Below are positions 1-5,734 of a stretch of DNA of 46,598 nt, piece by piece. The first letter of the stretch is position 1. Each line of letters starts with the position of its first letter. Origin of the DNA: an uncultured Pseudomonadota bacterium. GTDB lineage: Bacteria > Pseudomonadota > Alphaproteobacteria > RF32 > CAG-239. The translations under genes were made by a program, and so were the position numbers. The notes beneath the pieces were generated by a model. The model did not search any database. It was not told where the DNA came from and saw nothing but the letters and a program-made list of their open reading frames with translations. The stretch spans positions 1 through 46,598 of the forward strand of contig CASFUZ010000010.1 in the NCBI GenBank assembly GCA_949298065.1, read 5' to 3'.

Positions 1-55
1 CTAGACGGTCGTTTTGTAAAAATAGGTTTCAGAGACTATTGTTTTTTTATAAAAT

Positions 56-78
56 GAAATCCGTTTATGACGGATTTC
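56..78. terminator. Perfect hairpin downstream of the serine recombinase gene, possible weak terminator
   Basis: A 9-bp perfect inverted repeat (56-64 and 70-78) with a 5-base loop lies 23 bases beyond the stop codon of the minus-strand recombinase gene. Read on the minus strand it is followed by ATTTTATA, a poor U-tract, so termination is plausible but not convincing. Bases 1-55 show nothing else I can call. Confidence 0.4.
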
Positions 79-100
79 TGAGATGTTTATTGGTTGTAAA

Positions 101-694
101 TTATTGTGAAAAATGGGTTTTTATGTATTTGTCTAATGTTCCCCAACAACAATGGACGTTTCTTGCTATTTCGGCTTTGGAAACGCCTTTATCTATCAAC
201 TCTTTAATTTTTTTGTGTTGTTTTTTTAATTTGTTGTGTTGGAAGCCAAATGGTCGCCCAAGATGTATTCCTTCGTCTTTGAGGCGTTGTAGTGAGTTTT
301 TAGTTCGCTCAGAGATGAGTTGTCTTTCTATTTCACTGGCTAGCGAAAAAGCAAAGGCTAATACTTTGCTTTGAATATCTGCTCCTAAGCGATATTTTTC
401 TTTGATGGTCCAGATTTGGCATTCTTTCTCCAGACAAAATTGTAAAATTCCCATGACTTCAAGCATATTTCTGCCTAAACGAGAGAGTTCTGTAGCAATC
501 AGAATGTCATCTTTTTTGATGCGTTTTAAAATTTTGCTTAGTTTTCTATCTTGTAAATTTTTACGGGATGAGATGATTTCTTCCGTCCATTTATCTATGT
601 GAAGATTGTTTTGTTGGGCAAAAGTTTCTATTTCGTGATGTTGGTTGGCGCAAGTTTGTTGTTCTGTACTTACTCTTATATAGCCATAAATCAT
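101..694 (-). CDS. Serine site-specific recombinase (resolvase/invertase family)
   Basis: Member of the small serine recombinases that cut and rejoin DNA at short crossover sites through a 5'-phosphoserine intermediate. The 197-residue protein has the N-terminal motif YGYIRVST with the nucleophile Ser9, the LSRLGRN signature near residue 70, a helix rich in conserved residues around ASEIERQLISERT (about 118-130), and a C-terminal helix-turn-helix (about 155-190) starting after GRPFG. This length and layout fit the resolvase/DNA-invertase group, including the Mpi-type invertases of gut bacteria, rather than the large integrases. The ATG at 694 is preceded by AGAGGA at good spacing. It is the only mobile-DNA enzyme in the window and sits at the outer edge of the glycan operon. 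Whether it inverts a promoter, resolves a transposon or is a stray remnant cannot be told, since its left side is cut by the window end. Confidence 0.9.
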   Translation of the reverse strand: MIYGYIRVSTEQQTCANQHHEIETFAQQNNLHIDKWTEEIISSRKNLQDRKLSKILKRIKKDDILIATELSRLGRNMLEVMGILQFCLEKECQIWTIKEKYRLGADIQSKVLAFAFSLASEIERQLISERTKNSLQRLKDEGIHLGRPFGFQHNKLKKQHKKIKELIDKGVSKAEIARNVHCCWGTLDKYIKTHFSQ

Positions 695-730
695 ATTATT
701 ATTCCTCTAAAGATTATATGTAGCTTTGTT

Positions 731-763
731 ATTTTATCAGAATTTGCAACAGAAAGATAAAAT
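731..763. repeat. Short inverted repeat upstream of the formyltransferase gene
   Basis: ATTTTATC at 731-738 is mirrored by GATAAAAT at 756-763, with 17 bases between the arms. It lies in the 86-base gap between the divergent recombinase and formyltransferase genes, so it could be an operator for either or both. It is too short to be a recombinase-invertible segment by itself. Confidence 0.35.
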
Positions 764-780
764 ATTGATGGAGAATAAAG

Positions 781-1608
781 GTGTTTTTTGAACAAGTATA
801 TGTTGTTGGTAGTGGTTCTATTTGCATAAATATTGTTAAATCTCTTGTTTCAAAAGGAATAAGTCCGATTGTGCTTATGTATAGGGAGCATAGTTTGTCT
901 CCGTTGTCTATTTTTGTTTCATCAAAAAATATAGAGCATAAATCTTTTTCTGATAAAAAAGAGATGAGTGATTATTTGATAAAAATAGAAAAAAGTTCGC
1001 TTTTAATATCTGCTAATAATATTTTTTTATTTCCTAAAGAGGTTGTGGCTAAGGACAATTTGAAAATTGTTAATTTTCATAATGCTCTTTTGCCGGCACA
1101 TAGAGGAATGAACGCCCCTACATGGGTGATTTATGAACAAGATAAGATTGCCGGCATTACTTGGCATTTGGTTAATGAGAATATTGATGATGGTAATATC
1201 ATTATTCAGAAAAGTATTGATTTGGATAATTCGGAAACAGCTTTATGTTTGATTAGAAAACTTATGAATTTGGCTTTTGATGCCTATAAACAAATTGAAA
1301 ATGATTTGTTAGATTGGACAGTTAAGGCAACACCAATGCCTAAGATGGATGTTTATCAAATACATTATTCTAAGGATGTGCCGAATAATGGAATGTTAGA
1401 TTTGTCTTGGTCATTGTCTAAAATGAGTGCTTTTCTGCGGGCACTTGATTGGGGATGTGTAGAACAATTTGTAAAGCCAATTGTGGAAATAAATAATAGG
1501 CAGCTGATTATTGAGAAGTATAAAATTATGAAAGATGAGCAGATTGACTTGCTTACGAATGGTGGTGTGTTTGTTATTAATAATAAAGGGTTTACTTTAA
1601 CAGACTAA
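781..1608 (+). CDS. Formyltransferase-like protein (Met-tRNA formyltransferase fold), probably sugar or amine N-formylation
   Basis: The 275-residue protein carries the 10-formyl-tetrahydrofolate-dependent formyltransferase core. Asn98 and His100 in VNFHNALLP and Asp137 in IDDGNI match the catalytic Asn-His-Asp of the Fmt/PurN/ArnA superfamily, and HRG follows as expected. The N-terminal 90 residues resemble the usual Rossmann-like half but are divergent. It is shorter than Fmt (about 310) and has a different C-terminal part, so a role on initiator tRNA is unlikely. In surface-glycan loci such enzymes N-formylate 4-amino-4,6-dideoxy sugars, which would fit the VioA-type aminotransferase in the operon it faces. 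The start is GTG, chosen because GGAG sits 6 bases upstream. It converges on the glycan operon across a shared terminator. The catalytic fold is well supported; the substrate is inference. Confidence 0.8.
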   Translation: MFFEQVYVVGSGSICINIVKSLVSKGISPIVLMYREHSLSPLSIFVSSKNIEHKSFSDKKEMSDYLIKIEKSSLLISANNIFLFPKEVVAKDNLKIVNFHNALLPAHRGMNAPTWVIYEQDKIAGITWHLVNENIDDGNIIIQKSIDLDNSETALCLIRKLMNLAFDAYKQIENDLLDWTVKATPMPKMDVYQIHYSKDVPNNGMLDLSWSLSKMSAFLRALDWGCVEQFVKPIVEINNRQLIIEKYKIMKDEQIDLLTNGGVFVINNKGFTLTD

Positions 1609-1633
1609 GAATGGTTATTCTTAGTCTGTTAAA
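1596..1633. terminator. Bidirectional rho-independent terminator between formyltransferase and SDR genes
   Basis: A perfect 17-bp stem (1596-1612 with 1617-1633) and a GGTT loop overlap the stop codon of the formyltransferase gene. A-rich sequence on the left and T-rich sequence on the right allow it to stop transcription from both converging units. It marks the 3' end of the 13-gene minus-strand operon. Confidence 0.85.
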
Positions 1634-1657
1634 ATTTGGAATTTTTGTTATAAGAAA

Positions 1658-2407
1658 TTATCCTGAGATATTAATACTTCGTCCTCCGTCAACGATTATT
1701 TGTTGTCCGGTTATCCAGCTGGCTTTGTCAGAAAATAGAAATTCAACAACATCAGCAATATTATGTGCAGAACCTAAACCAAGAGGGTAGGTGCTTTCTA
1801 TTTCTTTAATCTTTTCTTCATCTTCATAAATAGACTTAGTCATCTCCGTTTCTACAGCCCCGGGTAGAACCGAATTTACTCGTACTTTGGGGGCTAATTC
1901 CATAGCTAAACTTCTCATCATCCCATCTAATCCTGATTTTGATGCACTATAGACGCTAAATGCTTTGGCTCCCATATTGGAAATATTACTGGAAATAAAA
2001 ACAATATTGTTGAGCATGTTTGCATTGTGTCTTTTTCCGGTAAGTGTTTTGGTTATAATTTCTGCACTAACTAGGTTTATCTTCAGGCAATTAATCATGA
2101 AATCTGGCGTAACCAGTTTTAGAGGTAGCATTCCCATTGTTCCTGCGCAATGCAAAAATTTGTTAATGGTGATGTTTTTTTCTTTGATGAAGTTGATTAA
2201 ATTATTTTCTAATGTTTCAATGTGCTCTAAATCACAAACAAAAATAAGGTGCTTTTCGGGGTTTTTGCATAGACCCTTGGTTTCTTGTAATTTATCTTCT
2301 CGTCTGGCGCATAAAATCAGGTTATATTTTTCAGATAACTGGATGGCACATTGCCGTCCAATTCCCGATGATGCTCCGGTGATTAATAAATATTCATTAT
2401 TTTGCAC
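1658..2407 (-). CDS. Short-chain dehydrogenase/reductase, FabG-like (SDR-D), last gene of the glycan operon
   Basis: A classical NAD(P)H-dependent SDR of about 249 residues. TGASSGIG lies at residues 10-17, catalytic Ser at 139/140, and Tyr153-x3-Lys157 in YSASK; LPGAVET and the C-terminal GQQIIVDGG are typical of 3-oxoacyl-ACP reductases. The frame runs back to a TTG at 2422, but GGAGGT at 2417-2412 followed by GTG at 2407 gives a far better start, leaving an 11-base overlap with the upstream SDR. It directly follows a second SDR and closes the KASIII-ACP-KASIII-ACP-SDR-SDR block. I infer reduction of a beta-keto group on an ACP-bound chain, but an action on a sugar keto group cannot be excluded for an SDR. 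Confidence 0.85.
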   Translation of the reverse strand: MQNNEYLLITGASSGIGRQCAIQLSEKYNLILCARREDKLQETKGLCKNPEKHLIFVCDLEHIETLENNLINFIKEKNITINKFLHCAGTMGMLPLKLVTPDFMINCLKINLVSAEIITKTLTGKRHNANMLNNIVFISSNISNMGAKAFSVYSASKSGLDGMMRSLAMELAPKVRVNSVLPGAVETEMTKSIYEDEEKIKEIESTYPLGLGSAHNIADVVEFLFSDKASWITGQQIIVDGGRSINISG

Positions 2408-3161
2408 AAAAACCTCCGTCAATGTTTATTATTGAACCGGTTATCCATTTTGCTGCGTCAGATAGTAAAAAGGCTATGCCGTTTGCTATGTCTGTAGCTT
2501 CTCCTAACCCAAGAGGGTGTAGCTCTTCTATTATTTTGTCATGTTCAGGATTGAAAAAATGGCTGATGTTTTCTCCCATTTTTGTTTTTATAAAACCCGG
2601 AGCTATGCAATTAACTCTGATATTTTTGGGGGCAAGTTCTATGGCTAATGATTTGGTTATGTCTTGTATGGCTGATTTACTCATAGAATATGCTACATTT
2701 GCAGCAGAACCAACATTGGCATAAACAGAAGAAATAAGAACAAAAGAAGCTCCATCTTCCTTGCAAAACCTTTTATTGGATAATGTTTTTGCCAATTCTA
2801 TTGCGGGAAAAGTGTTTATTTCCATTATTTTTTCGCATAATTGATTATCCACCATTTTTAATGGTGCGATGCTTGGAATTCCTGCAATGTGTGCGAAGCC
2901 GTCAAATTTTCCTTTGATTTCTGTTGCCTCTTTAATTGTTTTGTTGAGAGCTTGATTGTCTGCTAAATTAACGGTCAAAGCAAGGTCTGTTTTTTTGCAA
3001 AGTGTTAAGGTTTCTTCTAAGCCTTTTTTATTAATATCTAATAATACCAGGTCAGCGTTAAGCTTAGATAGCAAAACGGCAGTTGCTTTTCCTATTCCGG
3101 AAGCGGCTCCTGTTATGATAAAATTTTTGCCGCTTAGATTTAATGGGTTAAATTCAGACAT
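2397..3161 (-). CDS. Short-chain dehydrogenase/reductase, FabG-like (SDR-C)
   Basis: A 254-residue SDR with the cofactor motif TGAASGIG at residues 17-24, Ser144/145, and Tyr158-x3-Lys162 in YSMSK. IRVNCIAPGFIKT and the terminal GSIINIDGG are hallmark sequences of the FabG-type 3-oxoacyl-ACP reductases. The ATG at 3161 overlaps nothing but lies one base from the stop of the preceding ACP gene, so it is translationally coupled. A distinctive PLGLGEATDIA stretch is nearly shared with the neighbouring SDR-D (PLGLGSAHNIA) and echoed in SDR-A (PFGWGEPDDVA), which suggests duplication within the locus. I infer ketoreduction of the product of the adjacent KASIII/ACP pair. Confidence 0.87.
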   Translation of the reverse strand: MSEFNPLNLSGKNFIITGAASGIGKATAVLLSKLNADLVLLDINKKGLEETLTLCKKTDLALTVNLADNQALNKTIKEATEIKGKFDGFAHIAGIPSIAPLKMVDNQLCEKIMEINTFPAIELAKTLSNKRFCKEDGASFVLISSVYANVGSAANVAYSMSKSAIQDITKSLAIELAPKNIRVNCIAPGFIKTKMGENISHFFNPEHDKIIEELHPLGLGEATDIANGIAFLLSDAAKWITGSIINIDGGFCAK

Positions 3162-3162
3162 A

Positions 3163-3375
3163 TTAATTGTTTACCAGTTTTTTGAGGTTTCCTATAGTTT
3201 TTGCATTTTTTATTTCAGCAACACTGAGTTGCTTATTAAATATTGAGCCCGCTAATGCAATAATAGAAATTATGGCTAATGAGTCCCATGCTTCCATATC
3301 TTCCATAATATCATCATCATTTAATGTATCAACTTCAAATATGTCCAGTAATTTTTCTTCAAATTCTTCCATCAT
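3163..3375 (-). CDS. Acyl carrier protein (ACP-C)
   Basis: A 70-residue acidic helical protein with the 4'-phosphopantetheine attachment Ser32 in EAWDSLAII. Short length and the WDSL context fit the specialised ACPs of secondary pathways rather than the housekeeping AcpP (DSLD). It would carry the growing acyl chain as a thioester between the KASIII encoded just upstream (7 bases between the KASIII stop and this start) and the SDRs just downstream. AGGAG lies properly spaced before the ATG at 3375; a second Met follows directly. No phosphopantetheinyl transferase is in the window, so activation must depend on the chromosomal enzyme. Confidence 0.88.
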   Translation of the reverse strand: MMEEFEEKLLDIFEVDTLNDDDIMEDMEAWDSLAIISIIALAGSIFNKQLSVAEIKNAKTIGNLKKLVNN

Positions 3376-3381
3376 ATTCTC

Positions 3382-4440
3382 CTAATATTCAATTATTTGA
3401 TTAAAGTTTAAGTTATCCAAATCCAAAACCATGGTTGCCCAAGTTAGACCGATGCCGAAACCGGATAAGCATAGTTTTAGAGGCTCTTTTTTGTTTGGTA
3501 AATTAAAACATATGTTGGTTGGAATAGTGACGCCTGAGGCATTGCCGAATTTTTCAACAATGTTGTTTGGCAATTTTTCATAACTAACGCCTAATTTATC
3601 CGCCAGTTTTTGCAACATAAATTTGTTGGGTTGGTGGCAGATAAAATAATCAATATCTTCTTTGGACAAATTCAGATAGGTTAAAAGCTCTTCAATTTGT
3701 TGCGGTACTTGGTTCAGAACAAAGTTGAAAACATCATCGCCTTTCATAACCAGATTATCCAGAGAGCGGAAGTTTCCGGCTTCATCTTCATGCATAACGG
3801 CAGTTTCGGCAGAGCAGGGCATTCTGAAGCCGCCGGCCGGAATATTTAGGGCAAAAGCCTCTTGACCGTTAAATTTTATGTCGGCATAGATTTCTTCGCC
3901 TTTGTTTGATTTTTCTACAATCGTAATGCTCGCTCCGTCGCCAATCAAGGGATTAGAGTTGCGGTCGCGTTTGGATACTTTCGGCGATAAAACGTCGGCA
4001 TTGAGCAAGACAACTTTGTTGATGCTTTCTTGTTCCAAGAGCATAAAAGCTTGCAACAAGCCGATGATAAAACCACAACAACCCTGACAGATGTCTAAAC
4101 AAAAAATGTCTTTCTTTAGCCCAAGTTTTCCGTGCAGAATATTTGTCGTTGCCGGCATAAAATAATCAGGTGATTGGGTTACCATAATTAAGGCGTCAAT
4201 ATCTTCTCTGTTGAGCAATTTGTTGTCAAACAGATAATTCATGCCATATTCGCATAAGTCGGAAGAACAAACACCTTTAGGAGCAATGCGCTTTTGGTCA
4301 TAGCCCATAATCATTTTGAGCTTTTTGCACTGTTTTTCCGAAAAGTTATAATTTTGAATCTCATCATCAAAATTAACCGTATTTTGCGGAACAACAGTTA
4401 ATATGCCGGATATTTTTTTGTTCTGAAAACTAAATTTCAC
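3382..4440 (-). CDS. Beta-ketoacyl-ACP synthase III family protein (KASIII-C)
   Basis: A 352-residue thiolase-fold condensing enzyme. The FabH-type triad is complete: Cys121 in DICQGCCGF, His269 in ICHQPNK and Asn300 in EKFGNASG, with the GFGIGLTWA ending typical of the family. KASIII enzymes normally join an acyl-CoA starter to malonyl-ACP and release CO2; some relatives instead move acyl groups to O or N acceptors. GTG is the start, 8 bases after a GGAG that lies inside the end of the preceding ACP gene, with no intergenic space. It shares the N-terminal pattern K-I-S-G-I-L-T-V-V-P with the other two KASIII in the operon, so all three look like products of duplication. A housekeeping FabH is unlikely because of the glycan setting and the triplication. 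Confidence 0.9.
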   Translation of the reverse strand: MKFSFQNKKISGILTVVPQNTVNFDDEIQNYNFSEKQCKKLKMIMGYDQKRIAPKGVCSSDLCEYGMNYLFDNKLLNREDIDALIMVTQSPDYFMPATTNILHGKLGLKKDIFCLDICQGCCGFIIGLLQAFMLLEQESINKVVLLNADVLSPKVSKRDRNSNPLIGDGASITIVEKSNKGEEIYADIKFNGQEAFALNIPAGGFRMPCSAETAVMHEDEAGNFRSLDNLVMKGDDVFNFVLNQVPQQIEELLTYLNLSKEDIDYFICHQPNKFMLQKLADKLGVSYEKLPNNIVEKFGNASGVTIPTNICFNLPNKKEPLKLCLSGFGIGLTWATMVLDLDNLNFNQIIEY

Positions 4441-4671
4441 TTAGTGAGCTCCGTTCTTTTTCAGCAGTTCAACAATGTTGTCCAAGGTGTCAAAGTTTTC
4501 GGGGGTAATGTCAGCACCATCAATGGAAATGCCAAAGGTTTGGTCAAAAGCGGATACCAAAGTGATGATGTCAAAGGAATCCAGCAAGCCGTCTTCTACA
4601 AAATGGGCATTGTCCAAATCATCAATATCAGGTCTGTTATCTGCAATAATTTCTTTTATTTTTTCTTTCAT
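4441..4671 (-). CDS. Acyl carrier protein (ACP-B)
   Basis: A 76-residue carrier protein with Ser32 in GLLDSFDIITL as the phosphopantetheine site. The DSFD context and the motif IVELL near the C-terminus place it closer to the DltC/D-alanyl carrier-like group than ACP-A and ACP-C (WDSL), so the three carriers are not interchangeable copies. AAGGAGATAGAG precedes the ATG. It lies between KASIII-B (10-base gap) and KASIII-C (contiguous), so it may serve either synthase or pass a chain from one to the other. That is inference from gene order only. Confidence 0.88.
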   Translation of the reverse strand: MKEKIKEIIADNRPDIDDLDNAHFVEDGLLDSFDIITLVSAFDQTFGISIDGADITPENFDTLDNIVELLKKNGAH

Positions 4672-4681
4672 CTCTATCTCC

Positions 4682-5731
4682 TTAGTAATATATAATCGGC
4701 AGAACCAATGGTTTGTCTAATGTTAAAGCGGCACTTCCCCAGGACAAACCGACACCAAAACCGGACAAAACAACATTGTTTTGTTTATTGTTAAATTTTG
4801 TGTGTTCATCACAAATAACCGAAGGAATTGATGCACAGCTTAAATTGCCGTATTTGGAAAGTGTTTGTCGCAATACTTTATTAACATCAATATTGGCGCT
4901 GGTAGCAATGTTTTCCAAAATCATTTTGTTGGCTTGATGCAGAATGTAATAATTTACATCTTTTTCCTGCCAATTTTTACCCGCCATTACGTGGTTTATG
5001 GAAGGTGGAACGATATTCATGGTAAAGTCAAAAACCTTTAAGCCGTCCATGTAATTATCATATTGGAAGTTTCCGTTAGAATCAAACATTGATAATTTAG
5101 GAGGATTACGGTATCCGCCGTTTTTTGTTATTAATACATCATAATCATTTCCTTTGGTACCGATTTCAATACACATAGGGGTGGCCGATGTATCATACTC
5201 TAAAATACATGCGCAGCTTCCATCACCAAAAATAGGTATATCATCAATTGCGTTTATTTGAGAACCAAGTATTTTAGAGGCAGTATCGCCACAAAGTAAT
5301 AGAATTTTTTTGTTAATGTTGTCAATTATGTTAGAGGCAACAAGTAAACCAAAAAGAAAGCCGCAACAACCTTGGTTGATGTCAAAAGCAATGCAAGAAT
5401 CTGGTAGTCCAAGTTTGCCGTGTGCTACGCAGGCTGTTGCCGGCTCAAAATAATCAGGATATTGAGTTACCATAATTACGGCGGAAATATCTTCTTTGGA
5501 AAATCCGTTCTCAAAGAGTTTTTCTGCGGCCTTGATGCATAAATCACCTGCTGTTAAATGCGAATTTTCATCTAATATATGCCGTTTATGAAATCCTGTT
5601 GCTTTAACTACCTTATTGAGCTTTTTTAAGTTGCCTTCATAGATGCTTTTATTGTCATAAATATCCACTTCTCTTGCGGGAACACAAGTGGCTATGGCAG
5701 ATATTTTGACATTTTGAATGGTTTTTAACAT
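4682..5731 (-). CDS. Beta-ketoacyl-ACP synthase III family protein (KASIII-B)
   Basis: A 349-residue KASIII with an intact triad: Cys122 in DINQGCCGF, His265 in ILHQANK and Asn296 in SKYGNLSC. The GFGVGLSWG ending is also in place. The region after the active-site Cys differs from KASIII-A and KASIII-C, as expected if the acyl pocket accepts a different chain. It is three bases downstream of the pyruvyltransferase fusion gene and 10 bases upstream of ACP-B, so it is co-transcribed. The start ATG at 5731 has no strong Shine-Dalgarno (AAAGAATAAATAAACA precedes), which suggests coupling to the preceding gene. Function as a C-C condensing enzyme is the family default; acyl transfer is the alternative. 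Confidence 0.9.
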   Translation of the reverse strand: MLKTIQNVKISAIATCVPAREVDIYDNKSIYEGNLKKLNKVVKATGFHKRHILDENSHLTAGDLCIKAAEKLFENGFSKEDISAVIMVTQYPDYFEPATACVAHGKLGLPDSCIAFDINQGCCGFLFGLLVASNIIDNINKKILLLCGDTASKILGSQINAIDDIPIFGDGSCACILEYDTSATPMCIEIGTKGNDYDVLITKNGGYRNPPKLSMFDSNGNFQYDNYMDGLKVFDFTMNIVPPSINHVMAGKNWQEKDVNYYILHQANKMILENIATSANIDVNKVLRQTLSKYGNLSCASIPSVICDEHTKFNNKQNNVVLSGFGVGLSWGSAALTLDKPLVLPIIYY

Positions 5732-5734
5732 TGT

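Noticed and set aside
101-694. Prophage or integrative element
   Set aside because: A single serine recombinase without structural, replication or transfer genes is not enough.
731-763. Invertible promoter segment beside the recombinase
   Set aside because: The arms are 8-9 bases and only 17 apart, too small for a known invertible promoter; kept only as a possible operator.
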